Source of the DNA: Lysobacterales bacterium
Lineage (GTDB): Bacteria > Pseudomonadota > Gammaproteobacteria > Xanthomonadales > SZUA-36
Length of the DNA stretch: 38,209 bases
Reading direction: 5' to 3'
Assembly (NCBI GenBank): GCA_029859505.1
Contig: JAOUCZ010000012.1
Coordinates: forward strand, 1 to 38,209
A program made the translations under genes and the position numbers. Positions 17,384 through 26,982 of this stretch are shown one piece after another. The notes beneath the pieces were generated by a model, which had not been told where the DNA came from, ran no database searches, and saw nothing but the letters and a program-made list of their open reading frames with translations. The first letter of the stretch is position 1. Every line of letters starts with the position of its first letter.

Positions 17384-19585
17384 ATGAAACAGGGTCAATC
17401 ATTTTTATCTGCAGTACTGACGGAGCTTAACCGTCGAAAAGTTCTTCGCACTCTGGGTGCTTACGCAGTGGCCGTATTTGTTGTGCTGCAGTTAATGGAT
17501 GCGGCAGTAGAACCACTGCGGCTTCCGGATTGGCTACCAACTCTCCTGGTAATTGTATTGATTTTGGGTTTCCCGCTGGTATTCATCCTCGCCTGGCATT
17601 TCGATGTTACGGCTGATGGTGTCAAGAAAACGCAAACTGTCAGTATCCTGACACGTGCACAAAACGCCCTGCTGTTCAGCATGATGATGCTGGGTATGTT
17701 TGGGCTTGGTTACGGTTTTTACGGTTATTACTCCAATGTATTTACAGATGGCGGCTCCGGTGAGTTGCAAACCCTGGCATCGCAACAGCGTGAATTTGTT
17801 GCACCGGAAAATTCCATTGCCGTATTGCCATTTGCGGACCTGTCTGAAGACGGCAGCCAGGGTTACTTCTCTGATGGTATTGCGGAGGAAATTCTGAATG
17901 TGCTGGCAAAGGTGAACGGCCTGCATGTCGCTGCCCGTACCTCATCGTTCGCTTTTCGTACGCCTGACAAGGACATTCGTGAAATTGGCCGTCTTTTGAA
18001 TGTCGGTACGGTACTTGAAGGAAGCATACGAAAGTCGGGAGACCGCATCAGGTTGACCGCCCAGTTAATCAATGTTGAAGACGGTTATCACATCTGGTCT
18101 AACTCGTACGACAGGCAGCTGGATGATGTATTTGCCATTCAGGATGAAGTCGCAAGCGCCATTGCAACGGCACTGGTCGATTCATTTGCAGGGCTTGAAC
18201 AGAAACCTGCTTCCAGAACCCGTAACCTGGCGGCTTTTGAAGCGTATAGAACCGGGCGGTTACACTGGTGGCGTCGTTCACCTGATGAGTTACAAGAGGC
18301 GATTACCCTGTTTGCCAAGGCGCTGGAGCATGACCCGGCATTTGCACCGGCTTATGCAGCAATGGCTGATTCATGGCTGTTGTTATCGATGTATGGCAAT
18401 TTGACCAATCTGAAAGCCACTGAGCGAGCCATGCCAATGATAGAAAAGGCACTGGAAATCGACCCGGAATCCGCAGAAGCTTTTGCTGCACTTGGGCTCG
18501 CCCGCATGCAGATTGGACAAGATGATGCCGCAGAATCCGCATTGCGTCAGTCTATCAAGTTGGACGATGACTATGTCCCTGCTTATCTCTGGCTTGGTGG
18601 TTTGTTGGGCAAAAGCGGCAGATTGCCGGAACAGAGCCAGATTTTGCAACAGGCGATGGTAATCGACCCGCTGAATGAGCTGCTGGCAATTAATGTTGCC
18701 AGCAACCTGACAAGGCAGGGTGATTACCAGGCAGGAAAAGAGTTACTGCAAGACCTGGTTTCCCTGCGTCCTGATTCTGCAACCTTGTTGAGAATTATGG
18801 CAGATCATGCGATTAATAGCGGTGACCTGGTTCAAGGCTGGCGGTATGCCAGCCGATCCTATGATCTGGAACCTGACAGCCCCGTGGTCATACAAACACT
18901 GGCAGGTGCCTGGGCGAGTGTTGGAGTAACCGATAAGGCAGAGAGCCTGTTACTTGATGGGCTGGAGATTGCCGGTAACAATTCTGGTTTGCAATCCAAC
19001 TATTTTTTCCTGTTGCTTGAACAAGGCAGGCTTGAAAAGGCCGAGAGTCTGTTGGTTAAGCAATATGGAGACTCAATTGAAGGGCTGCCTGAACAACTGC
19101 AGCAGTACTATTATTTCCAAAAGGGCATGATCAGCCTGGTAGCAGGCGAAACCGCTGCGGCCAGAGGCTTTTTTGAAAATGCTATCCACGATGAGTTTGA
19201 TCAGTCATGGAATGGTAAACAGGTCATGTACGCGACTATTTTATCCGCATTGCACTATGCCGCCGGCAATACAGAACTCGCGGAGCAAACACTGGTAAAT
19301 GCTGAACGCTCGGTTCGCCGGGCCCGGATCAACGGTGTGGATGATGCCGATATTTATTACACGGAATCCAGTATTTATGCACTGAGGGGAGATTCAGAGG
19401 CGGCTCTTGAAAGCCTGCAAATGGCCTATGAACGCGGTTTCAGGTGGGTTTGGATGCTTGAGTTCGATGCACGTCTGGAATCGCTGCATACCGAGCCGCA
19501 GTTTGCTGAGATCAAGCAAAAAATTGAAAGGGACATCGTTCAGGCACGGACCGAAGTAGAGACGTTTGCACTCGCAGTACGTTAA
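17384..19585 (+). CDS. membrane protein with TolB-like (FlgO-type) domain and TPR repeats
   Basis: A 733-residue protein. The N-terminus begins LTELNRRKVLRTLGAYAVA and has three hydrophobic segments (about 22-40, 51-72, 94-114), then a TolB-N/FlgO-like domain (about 143-265; SIAVLPFADLSEDGSQGYFS, then GTVLEGSIRK) and tetratricopeptide repeats to the C-terminus (for example ALEHDPAFAPAYAAMADSWL). This architecture, often fused to a CadC-type DNA-binding or adenylate cyclase domain, is multi-copy in Woeseia-like and Xanthomonadales genomes; here neither fusion partner is present. Function is unknown, and a scaffold role is only a guess. Start ATG follows AAGGAAAT. It converges on recG with 21 bp between stops. 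Confidence 0.85.
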   Translation: MKQGQSFLSAVLTELNRRKVLRTLGAYAVAVFVVLQLMDAAVEPLRLPDWLPTLLVIVLILGFPLVFILAWHFDVTADGVKKTQTVSILTRAQNALLFSMMMLGMFGLGYGFYGYYSNVFTDGGSGELQTLASQQREFVAPENSIAVLPFADLSEDGSQGYFSDGIAEEILNVLAKVNGLHVAARTSSFAFRTPDKDIREIGRLLNVGTVLEGSIRKSGDRIRLTAQLINVEDGYHIWSNSYDRQLDDVFAIQDEVASAIATALVDSFAGLEQKPASRTRNLAAFEAYRTGRLHWWRRSPDELQEAITLFAKALEHDPAFAPAYAAMADSWLLLSMYGNLTNLKATERAMPMIEKALEIDPESAEAFAALGLARMQIGQDDAAESALRQSIKLDDDYVPAYLWLGGLLGKSGRLPEQSQILQQAMVIDPLNELLAINVASNLTRQGDYQAGKELLQDLVSLRPDSATLLRIMADHAINSGDLVQGWRYASRSYDLEPDSPVVIQTLAGAWASVGVTDKAESLLLDGLEIAGNNSGLQSNYFFLLLEQGRLEKAESLLVKQYGDSIEGLPEQLQQYYYFQKGMISLVAGETAAARGFFENAIHDEFDQSWNGKQVMYATILSALHYAAGNTELAEQTLVNAERSVRRARINGVDDADIYYTESSIYALRGDSEAALESLQMAYERGFRWVWMLEFDARLESLHTEPQFAEIKQKIERDIVQARTEVETFALAVR

Positions 19586-19606
19586 GTCAGAAACAAACAA
19601 TCCAGC

Positions 19607-21670
19607 TTAAACCCCGGCAAAACGGGAAGCATCACCGATCCAGCGGCGGATCAGTTTTTCCGCCTGTTTGGGGTGCTGTTTCAAGAGCTTGTCAGCGACC
19701 GCAGGTATCATTTTCAGCAGACTGGCATCACGCGCGAGGTCGGCAACCCGAAACAGCAGCATTCCGGTTTGCCGGGTTCCGAGAACCTCGCCTGGGCCAC
19801 GTAATTCAAGATCCTTTTCTGCAATCTGAAAGCCATCTGAAGTTTGCCGCATAATTTCCATACGTTGTTTTGCAAGATCACCAAGTGGCCGGTTATACAT
19901 TAAGACACAACTGGATTTTGCGCTGCCGCGCCCGACCCGTCCGCGCAATTGATGGAGTTGAGCCAGCCCCAACCGTTCTGCATTTTCTATGATCATCAAC
20001 GAGGCATTTGGCACATCTACGCCAACCTCGATCACGGTCGTTGCGACCAGCAAGTGAATGCCGCCACTTTTGAATTCATCCATTATCTTTTGCTTATCAA
20101 CCGGCTTCAGACGGCCATGGATCAGGCCAATGTTGAGCCCTTTCAAGTCGTTCTGAAGGTGCCTGGCTACATCTTCGGCTGCCTGGGCCTCGATGACATC
20201 AGACTCTTCAATCAATGTACATACCCAGTAAGCCTGCTGATTACCCGCGCATGCGTTTGCAACACGCTGAATAATTTCGTCGCGGCGTTCATTGGACATG
20301 ACCACCGTTGTTACCGGTTTTCTTCCGGGGGGTAACTCATCGATAACAGAGACATCCATTCCGGCATATGCCGTCATTGCCAGAGTACGGGGTATGGGCG
20401 TCGCCGTCATAATCAACTGGTGGGCCTGCTGATCGAATTTACCCCCTTTTTCCAGCAGATCCATGCGCTGACCGACACCGAAGCGGTGTTGCTCGTCGAC
20501 GATAACCAGTCCAAGGCGGTTAAATTTAACCCCCTTTTGCATCAGGGCATGGGTTCCGATGACAAGCTCTGCATCGTTACTGATTCTTTGCAAGGCTTCG
20601 GCCCGCTTCTTACCGGTGACTTTGCCGCTTAGCCACACGGGTTTGATTCCCAACGGTTCCAGCCATGCGCTGAAGACCCGGAAATGTTGTTCCGCAAGTA
20701 ACTCGGTTGGGGCAGTGATGGCGGTCTGATACCCATTATCCACCGCTCTCAATGCTGCCAGTGCCGCGATCACGGTTTTCCCCGAGCCTACATCACCATG
20801 AACCAGTCTTAACATCGGCCTGCTTTGTTCCAGGTCGACATGAATTTCCCTGGCTACCCTCTCTTGCGCTCCGGTCAGTTTAAAAGGTAGTCGTTCTCTG
20901 AAGTCGTTTTCAGCCGGGAGACCAGGCGGCATCGAAGGCGCTTTTCGTGACCGTTGTAATCGATGCAGTTTCTGCATGCTCAGGTTGTGAGCCAGCAACT
21001 CCTCAAGGGCAAGGCGCTTCTGAGTGGGGTGGTCGCGCTGGATCAGTGCGGCAACGTCTGCTTCGGGTGGCGGGCGGTGTATATAATCCAGTGCGTCAAC
21101 CAGGGGCATCAAATTTAGTCGATCCAGCAATGAAGTGGGCAGTAGTTCTTCAAGTTCAAGCTGGTTCCGGCGCATTAATGCCAACGCCTGGTCTGTCATT
21201 TTGATCCAGTTTTTCTGCCCCAAGCCCTCGGCACTGGGGTACACAGGTGTCAAACGGTCGGCCACAGGTTCTTCGCCCCGTCCGCTGAGGCGCTGATAAG
21301 ACGGATGTATCATTTCCAGGCCCTGGTAGCCGGCCTTGACCTCGCCAAAACAACGTAACTGCGTGCCACTCGCCAGTTGTTGTTTCTGGTAAACACGAAA
21401 ATGGAAAAATCGCAGTGTAATACGTCCGGTACCGTCAAACAGTACCACCACAAGCATGGAGCGGCGACCGCGCACGATAGCGGAATGCTCAACTCTGCCC
21501 TCGATCAAGACACGTTGGCCCGGTGTGCAGCTGCCTATATCGTGGATGCGGGTACGATCTTCATAGCGAATGGGAAGGTGGAATAATAAATCCGATACCT
21601 GGCTGATCCCAAGAACCTCCAGTTTTTCCGCAAGCTTTGGCCCAACACCCTGCAGGTCAGTCAAAGCCAT
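19607..21670 (-). CDS. recG: RecG, ATP-dependent DNA helicase
   Basis: A superfamily 2 helicase that reverses stalled forks and branch-migrates Holliday junctions. It has an N-terminal wedge/OB domain (LLFHLPIRYEDRTRIHDIG), Walker A LVHGDVGSGKTVIA, the DEQH box IVDEQHRFGVGQR, TATPIPRTLAMT, and helicase C motifs TTVIEVGVDVPNA and QLRGRVGRG, ending with the family QHPKQAEKLIRRWIG type tail. Length is near the usual 693. The track opens at TTG 21688; I prefer ATG 21670, six codons later, since neither start has a clear Shine-Dalgarno sequence and ATG is the default. In E. coli recG also lies downstream of spoT. Confidence 0.95.
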   Translation of the reverse strand: MALTDLQGVGPKLAEKLEVLGISQVSDLLFHLPIRYEDRTRIHDIGSCTPGQRVLIEGRVEHSAIVRGRRSMLVVVLFDGTGRITLRFFHFRVYQKQQLASGTQLRCFGEVKAGYQGLEMIHPSYQRLSGRGEEPVADRLTPVYPSAEGLGQKNWIKMTDQALALMRRNQLELEELLPTSLLDRLNLMPLVDALDYIHRPPPEADVAALIQRDHPTQKRLALEELLAHNLSMQKLHRLQRSRKAPSMPPGLPAENDFRERLPFKLTGAQERVAREIHVDLEQSRPMLRLVHGDVGSGKTVIAALAALRAVDNGYQTAITAPTELLAEQHFRVFSAWLEPLGIKPVWLSGKVTGKKRAEALQRISNDAELVIGTHALMQKGVKFNRLGLVIVDEQHRFGVGQRMDLLEKGGKFDQQAHQLIMTATPIPRTLAMTAYAGMDVSVIDELPPGRKPVTTVVMSNERRDEIIQRVANACAGNQQAYWVCTLIEESDVIEAQAAEDVARHLQNDLKGLNIGLIHGRLKPVDKQKIMDEFKSGGIHLLVATTVIEVGVDVPNASLMIIENAERLGLAQLHQLRGRVGRGSAKSSCVLMYNRPLGDLAKQRMEIMRQTSDGFQIAEKDLELRGPGEVLGTRQTGMLLFRVADLARDASLLKMIPAVADKLLKQHPKQAEKLIRRWIGDASRFAGV

Positions 21671-21766
21671 GGGTCTGGTGGAAGTCAATGCTGGAATTGC
21701 CGCATCCCCAGGGGGCTTCCCGGGTGTCTGTCTGATATGACCGTTGATAGGATCATGTCAGATTCA

Positions 21767-22147
21767 TCAGGCTCCCAGTATGGCATCCATTTCGACATTA
21801 ACTCCCTTTGGCAGGGCAGACACTTCGACGGCGGCACGTGCAGGATAGGGCGCGCTGAAATACTGACCCATGATGTTGTTGACCTGTGGGAAATCGCTCA
21901 TGTCGGTTAGAAATACACCCAGTTTCACAATATCATCCAGCGTTCCGCCAGCAGCGGTGCAAACGGCTGAAAGATTGTCGAATACCCGTCTGATCTGGGC
22001 TTCGATTCCACCCTCGACAACCTCCATGCTAGCGGGGTCAAGCGGAATCTGTCCGGAAATGAAGACCAGGTCCTTATGTTTGACGGCCTGTGAGTATGTG
22101 CCTATGGCCTGTGGTGCCTTATCGGTACTGATTATGTCCTTGCTCAT
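21767..22147 (-). CDS. ridA: RidA, reactive enamine/imine deaminase
   Basis: A 126-residue YjgF/YER057c/UK114 protein. Signature stretches are [40 protein letters not shown], and C-terminal [20 protein letters not shown], which holds the Arg required for deaminase activity. RidA trimers hydrolyse 2-aminoacrylate and related enamines released by PLP enzymes, protecting other enzymes from damage. It sits between spoT (27 bp upstream) and recG (about 96 bp downstream). In E. coli trmH occupies this slot; ridA here is the arrangement seen in several other gammaproteobacteria. Confidence 0.95.
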   Translation of the reverse strand: MSKDIISTDKAPQAIGTYSQAVKHKDLVFISGQIPLDPASMEVVEGGIEAQIRRVFDNLSAVCTAAGGTLDDIVKLGVFLTDMSDFPQVNNIMGQYFSAPYPARAAVEVSALPKGVNVEMDAILGA

Positions 22148-22174
22148 TTGAAGTGCTCCCGCCTGTTCAGTTCT

Positions 22175-24310
22175 TCAGGCATTAATTCGGCTGACACGGG
22201 TCACATTGCGGTTACGTCTTAACCGTCGCATGACGTGTGCCATATGATCACGATCTCTTACACTAATGATAAACAGCAACTTGGCGATTTCCCGGTTTGA
22301 CTCGGGTTGCTCGATCAGCTCAATATTACTGCCGGCTTCGCCAATGCTGGTTGATATGTTGGCCAGAACACCGGGGACGTTTTTGGCCAGTATGTGTAGG
22401 GCGACTTCGAACATTCCACGCCGGATAGGTGCCCAGGTCACATCTATGCAGTGATCCGGGTGTTTACGAAACTCCCTTACATTCCGGCAGTTTACACGGT
22501 GAACGACCACTCCCTTACCGGCAGACAGGTAACCCATGATGTTATCACCGGGTACTGGACGGCAACAGGCGGCGAACGTCACTGCACTGCCTTCTGACCC
22601 GGCAATAGAAAGTGCTTCGGTCTGTTCATCGGAGCCGAGTGTGTTACTCACCTCAGGCGCAAGCTTAGCGGCCACTACGCTTGATAGCAGGTTGCCCAGT
22701 GACAGTTCTGTCAACAGGTCTTCCTGGCGCTTAAAGTTATTGTCTTTCAGATACTGGTTCATACGTTTTGCAGGTACCGCATCAAGGTCGGAACCGCGGC
22801 TATTAAGAGCTGTTTCCAGCAAGCGCAGGCCAAGAGCCACTGTATCCGCCTGCTCAAGACTCTTGATGTAATAACGTATGGCCGTTCTTGCTCTTGCGGT
22901 ATTTACAAATTCGAGCCACTCGGGAATGGGATGGGCGTTGTCATCGGTAATCACCTTGACGGTCTGCCCGTTTTCCAGTCGGGTCGACAATGGGACTTCA
23001 ACTTTGTCCACCAATATGCTGCGTGTTTTGTTACCGACACCTGTATGGATGGCATATGCGAAGTCAAGGGCCGTTGCGCTTCTTCGCAGGTCAATAATCT
23101 TCCCTTTGGGTGTAAATACGAAAATCTGGTCTGGAAACAGATCTGATTTTGCGCCGTCCAGAAACTCCATTGAATCGTTGCTGTGACGTTGTACTTCAAC
23201 CAGTTGCATCAACCATTCACGCGCCCGCACCTGGGCTGATCCAGAGGACGTTTCACCGCTCTTGTAGCGCCAGTGAGCGGCCGCACCCTGTTCGGCCAGA
23301 ACATCCATCTCGCCGGTGCGGACCTGGATTTCAACGGGAAGGTTAAATGGGCTGTTAAGTGTTGTGTGCAAAGACTGGTAACCGTTGGCCTTTGGCAGGG
23401 CAATATGATCTTTAAATCTTCCGGGTTTGGGGCGGTAAAGTCCGTGAACTGCGCCGAGGGCAAGATAACAATGCGGTTCAGAATGCGTGATGATACGAAA
23501 CCCATACACATCATTAACTTCAGAAAAGGAGAGATCTTTGGCAAGCATTTTCCGGTAAATGCTATAGGGTGTCTTCTCCCTGCCCTTGATATCACAGGGA
23601 ATGCCTGCCTCGTTCATTTTTCTTTTCAACGCCTTATGGATATCCGCGATGATCTCTTTACGGTCACCTGTAACGGTGCTGATGTGCTCGGCAATGGTGC
23701 GATGCCGCCAGGGGTAGAGGTTGGCGAAACCCAGGTCCTGCAACTCTGACTTGATGCTGTTCATGCCGAGGCGGTCGGCGATGGGAGCATATATATCCAG
23801 CGTTTCGCGTGCGATTCTGCGACGCGATTGCGGGTTCATTGAGCCCAGCGTACGCATATTGTGCATTCTGTCTGCCAGCTTGATAAAGATGACTCTCAAG
23901 TCCCGCGACATCGCCAGCATCAGCTTGCGGAAGCTCTCCGCATCAGCTTCGTGCCGGGTTCGGAACTTCATTTTATCGAGCTTGGTCACCCCTTCCACGA
24001 GATCAGCAATCTCTTCACCAAATCGGGATTCGATTTCCTGCCGGGTTAGCGGGGTGTCTTCGATGGTGTCGTGCAGGATGGCTGCAGCCACACTGCCGTA
24101 ATCCATGCGCATATTGGCGAGGATGCGGGCTACGGCGACCGGGTGAAATATATAGGGCTCGCCGGTTTTACGGGTCTGGCCCTCGTGCGCACTGGCGCCA
24201 ACTTCAAATGCACGGAGAATAATGGCGACCTTTTCCGGTTCAAGGTAGGTATTGAGAAGGTCCCTTAGATCAAGAACCGGCTCCGGTAAACCTGTCATGG
24301 TCGCCAGCAT
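22175..24310 (-). CDS. spoT: SpoT-type bifunctional (p)ppGpp synthetase/hydrolase
   Basis: A 711-residue RelA/SpoT homologue. The hydrolase HD domain (~45-155) is intact: KTGEPYIFHPVAVARIL and HDTIED at 80-85. The synthetase domain (~225-340) has VYGFRIITH, GRFKDHIALPKANGYQSLHT and VEIQVRT. The RFKD motif is the basic RXKD form seen in bifunctional enzymes rather than the acidic form of monofunctional RelA. A TGS domain (~390-450, IFVFTPKGKIIDLRRSATAL) and a C-terminal ACT domain (~635-708) follow. It therefore should both make and degrade (p)ppGpp, as SpoT/Rel. ATG 24310 follows GGAG at 10 bases. It is 13 bp after rpoZ, in the classic gmk-rpoZ-spoT order. Confidence 0.95.
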   Translation of the reverse strand: MLATMTGLPEPVLDLRDLLNTYLEPEKVAIILRAFEVGASAHEGQTRKTGEPYIFHPVAVARILANMRMDYGSVAAAILHDTIEDTPLTRQEIESRFGEEIADLVEGVTKLDKMKFRTRHEADAESFRKLMLAMSRDLRVIFIKLADRMHNMRTLGSMNPQSRRRIARETLDIYAPIADRLGMNSIKSELQDLGFANLYPWRHRTIAEHISTVTGDRKEIIADIHKALKRKMNEAGIPCDIKGREKTPYSIYRKMLAKDLSFSEVNDVYGFRIITHSEPHCYLALGAVHGLYRPKPGRFKDHIALPKANGYQSLHTTLNSPFNLPVEIQVRTGEMDVLAEQGAAAHWRYKSGETSSGSAQVRAREWLMQLVEVQRHSNDSMEFLDGAKSDLFPDQIFVFTPKGKIIDLRRSATALDFAYAIHTGVGNKTRSILVDKVEVPLSTRLENGQTVKVITDDNAHPIPEWLEFVNTARARTAIRYYIKSLEQADTVALGLRLLETALNSRGSDLDAVPAKRMNQYLKDNNFKRQEDLLTELSLGNLLSSVVAAKLAPEVSNTLGSDEQTEALSIAGSEGSAVTFAACCRPVPGDNIMGYLSAGKGVVVHRVNCRNVREFRKHPDHCIDVTWAPIRRGMFEVALHILAKNVPGVLANISTSIGEAGSNIELIEQPESNREIAKLLFIISVRDRDHMAHVMRRLRRNRNVTRVSRINA

Positions 24311-24323
24311 GCAAAAAACTCCG

Positions 24324-24587
24324 TCAGGGCGCTAGATCGTCCTCCATCGGACTCATCTCAAACTCCTCAGCAGCTTCGATCTTGGCCTGAAGAACATCCA
24401 CGCCTTCAGCATCGATAAGGCCTTCCGCGATTTCGCGCAAAGCAATTACAGTGGGTTTGTCGTTTTCTTCCTGGACCAAAGGTTCGGCACCATGGCCAAT
24501 CTGTCGTGCGCGTTTTGTTGCGGTCAAAACCAGTTCAAAACGGTTATCGATGTTCTTAAGGCAGTCTTCTACGGTAATTCGTGCCAT
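24324..24587 (-). CDS. rpoZ: RpoZ, RNA polymerase omega subunit
   Basis: An 87-residue omega subunit with the full N-terminal signature [20 protein letters not shown] and RARQIGHG, then [14 protein letters not shown]. Omega chaperones the beta-prime subunit into core RNA polymerase and forms part of a (p)ppGpp binding site, which fits its place directly upstream of spoT and 38 bp downstream of gmk. The acidic C-terminal tail ([13 protein letters not shown]) is normal for the family. Confidence 0.96.
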   Translation of the reverse strand: MARITVEDCLKNIDNRFELVLTATKRARQIGHGAEPLVQEENDKPTVIALREIAEGLIDAEGVDVLQAKIEAAEEFEMSPMEDDLAP

Positions 24588-24625
24588 TTTAAATCCTGTG
24601 TATGTGTTAGACGGAACCGTGAATT

Positions 24626-25261
24626 TTATCTCCTTCCGAGCTGTTGTGCCAGAAGTAGGTGTTTTTTATTTACTTTATGTGGTTTCTGATTGCGATAATC
24701 ATTGATGATTGAGCGCAGTTCTTCAAGCGCTGTGTCAAAGTTGTCATTGACAACCAGGTGATCGAATTCGGCCCAATGAGATATTTCGGACTGCGCGTCT
24801 CTCATCCTGCGTTGTATTACTTCTTCACTATCCTGTCGGCGAGCGGTCAACCTTTCCCGTAAGACTTCAAGGGAAGGGGGAATGATAAAAATCAGGCAGC
24901 ACTCCGGAAACGTATTTCGTACCTGGCGAGCGCCTTGCCAATCGATTTCAAGTATGACATCGCGATCCTGCTCGAGTTGTAATGCGACCGAGTTGCGGTT
25001 GGTTCCATAGTGGAAATCAAATACCCGGGCGTATTCCATAAAGTCGCCATCATTGACCATTTGGTCATATTCCGCTTCGGACACAAAATAGTAATGCTGA
25101 CCGTCAATCTCGCCCGGTCTTGCGGCACGGGTGGTATGGGAGATGGACAGTACCAATCGCGGATCTTGCTTCAACAGCGCGTTCACCAGGCTGGTTTTTC
25201 CGCCTCCGGAAGGTGCAGCAATAATAAAAAGGCTGCCTCTGTGGGCGTTGCTATTCGACAT
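24626..25261 (-). CDS. gmk: Gmk, guanylate kinase
   Basis: A 211-residue nucleotide kinase converting GMP and ATP to GDP and ADP. The P-loop is [10 protein letters not shown]; guanylate-kinase landmarks are [44 protein letters not shown] and [15 protein letters not shown]. The track opens at GTG 25276, but ATG 25261 (MSNSNAHRG) is the better start: it overlaps the yicC stop codon by 11 bases, implying translational coupling. Guanylate kinase is a direct target of (p)ppGpp in many bacteria, so its placement with spoT is biologically coherent. Confidence 0.95.
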   Translation of the reverse strand: MSNSNAHRGSLFIIAAPSGGGKTSLVNALLKQDPRLVLSISHTTRAARPGEIDGQHYYFVSEAEYDQMVNDGDFMEYARVFDFHYGTNRNSVALQLEQDRDVILEIDWQGARQVRNTFPECCLIFIIPPSLEVLRERLTARRQDSEEVIQRRMRDAQSEISHWAEFDHLVVNDNFDTALEELRSIINDYRNQKPHKVNKKHLLLAQQLGRR

Positions 25262-26120
25262 TCTGTACCTGCTCACGCATTTGTTCTATCAGAACTTTCA
25301 GATCCACGGCGGCTTGCGTGGTACGTTGATCGATCGACTTTGAGCTGAGTGTGTTTGATTCGCGGTTGAACTCCTGCATCAGGAAATCCAGCCTGCGGCC
25401 AACCGGTTCTTCCAGTTCCAGCACCCGGTAAACCTCTTCAACATGTGCATCCAGCCGGTCCAACTCCTCGTCTACATCAATTTTCTGACTTAGGATAACG
25501 ACTTCCTGTTCAACCCTGCCCGGATCAAGCGGCTGTTTCAGGTCAGCTACACGCTCCAGCATTTTTTGTTTCAGCGCAGTGCGTATTTCCGGCAGCCAAC
25601 GTCTTACATTGCCCGTTAGTTCCGCAACTCCCGTCAGTCGTTCACGGATGGCGTTGGCCATTTGTTCGCCTTCGCGTCCCCGCCCCGCCTGTAGTTCCCT
25701 GGCCGCTTCGACCAGCAAATCCATTGCTGCTTTGTGCAAGGGTGCAGGATCAGGTCGTTTTTCCTCAATCAAGCCGGGCCATTTAATCATCTGGCTGATA
25801 TTCACCTGTTGCTCAATACCTGCCAGCCGGGCAACTTCAGCTTGTACTGCAAGAAGCTCCTTTGCCAATCCCTGGTTCAGTTCCAGTCCACTGCTGCTGG
25901 CACCTGGTTCCGTATTGAAACGCAAAGTGGCTTCGATTTTCCCGCGACTCAAATACTGTCCAAGGCAGGTTCTGATATCAGATTCCAGCGGGCGAAATTC
26001 TTCCGGCAGGCGTAAGCCAAAATCAAGGTAGCGGTGATTAACAGAGCGCATTTCCCAGCTCAGGCGACCAAAATCATATTGGTGCTCAACGCGGGCGAAA
26101 CCAGTCATACTTCGAATCAT
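25251..26120 (-). CDS. YicC family endoribonuclease
   Basis: The protein begins MIRSMTGFARVEHQYDFGRL, the exact YicC family N-terminus, so I place the start at ATG 26120 rather than the track's GTG 26132; the purine-rich GGAAAAAGA precedes it. The result is 289 residues, the usual length. YicC_N is followed by the C-terminal DUF1732 (LDFLMQEFNRESNTLSSKS). YicC proteins are RNA endonucleases in enteric bacteria; the cellular targets here are unknown. It is the first gene of the minus-strand run yicC-gmk-rpoZ-spoT-ridA-recG and is divergent from rph, a pairing common in gammaproteobacteria. The 125-bp divergent gap holds a TAGCCT/AGGCTA hairpin and a GTTAATTAAC palindrome. Confidence 0.93.
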   Translation of the reverse strand: MIRSMTGFARVEHQYDFGRLSWEMRSVNHRYLDFGLRLPEEFRPLESDIRTCLGQYLSRGKIEATLRFNTEPGASSSGLELNQGLAKELLAVQAEVARLAGIEQQVNISQMIKWPGLIEEKRPDPAPLHKAAMDLLVEAARELQAGRGREGEQMANAIRERLTGVAELTGNVRRWLPEIRTALKQKMLERVADLKQPLDPGRVEQEVVILSQKIDVDEELDRLDAHVEEVYRVLELEEPVGRRLDFLMQEFNRESNTLSSKSIDQRTTQAAVDLKVLIEQMREQVQNVE

Positions 26121-26245
26121 TTCTTTTTCCACTTTGCAGACAGTGGCACAATGTTAACGGTTAGCCTGCGGGGAGGCTATCTGAGAATAGAAACCTTTGT
26201 TAATTAACCCCGTATTCTTTTGAACCAGATAAACAGGACCAGCCA

Positions 26246-26962
26246 ATGAGACCCAGTGGTAGACAGATAGACGAGTTACGCCCTGTCAGTATTTTACGCA
26301 ACTACACCTGTCACGCTGAAGGATCGGTGCTGATTGCCTGCGGCAATACCAGGGTTTTGTGTACCGCCTCAGTTGAAAGTAAGGTCCCTCCTTTTCTGAG
26401 GGGTAGTGGTGAAGGCTGGGTCACAGCGGAGTACGGTATGTTGCCGAGGTCTACAGGTTCAAGGATGCGCCGTGAGGCATCTTCCGGTAAGCAGGGCGGA
26501 CGGACTATGGAGATCCAAAGACTTATTGGCAGGTCTTTGCGGGCGGTAGTCGATCGTGGCGCCCTCGGCGAACATACGATTACCCTGGATTGCGATGTAT
26601 TACAGGCAGACGGTGGAACCCGGACAGCAGCCATTACCGGTGCCTATGTGTCGCTGGTTGATGCCTGCAGATGGCTACTCTCCAAAAATAAAATTAAAAA
26701 AGACCCCATACATGGCCAAGTAGCCGCTGTTTCAGTCGGAATATTCAATAATACCCCGGTACTTGACCTCGACTATCCGGAGGATTCACGCGCAGAAACT
26801 GATATGAATGTTGTGATGAATGACGGTGGCGGATTTATTGAATTACAGGGTACAGCAGAGGGTCATGCATTCCGCAGAGAAGAATTGGATCAACTGCTGG
26901 ATCTGGCAGATAAAGGGATCAGATCGCTCATGGAAGCGCAGTCTGCAGCATTGTCAGACTGA
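26246..26962 (+). CDS. rph: Rph, ribonuclease PH
   Basis: A 238-residue phosphorolytic 3'-5' exoribonuclease that trims tRNA 3' ends. Family marks are [33 protein letters not shown], the [16 protein letters not shown] region (written [14 protein letters not shown]), and VDLDYPEDS-type active-site segment ([19 protein letters not shown]). Length is the usual ~238 and, unlike E. coli K-12, the gene is intact. The ATG follows AGGA at seven bases. rdgB follows 20 bp downstream, the conserved rph-rdgB pair. Confidence 0.96.
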   Translation: MRPSGRQIDELRPVSILRNYTCHAEGSVLIACGNTRVLCTASVESKVPPFLRGSGEGWVTAEYGMLPRSTGSRMRREASSGKQGGRTMEIQRLIGRSLRAVVDRGALGEHTITLDCDVLQADGGTRTAAITGAYVSLVDACRWLLSKNKIKKDPIHGQVAAVSVGIFNNTPVLDLDYPEDSRAETDMNVVMNDGGGFIELQGTAEGHAFRREELDQLLDLADKGIRSLMEAQSAALSD

Positions 26963-26982
26963 TTATCAGGCCTGCACACATC

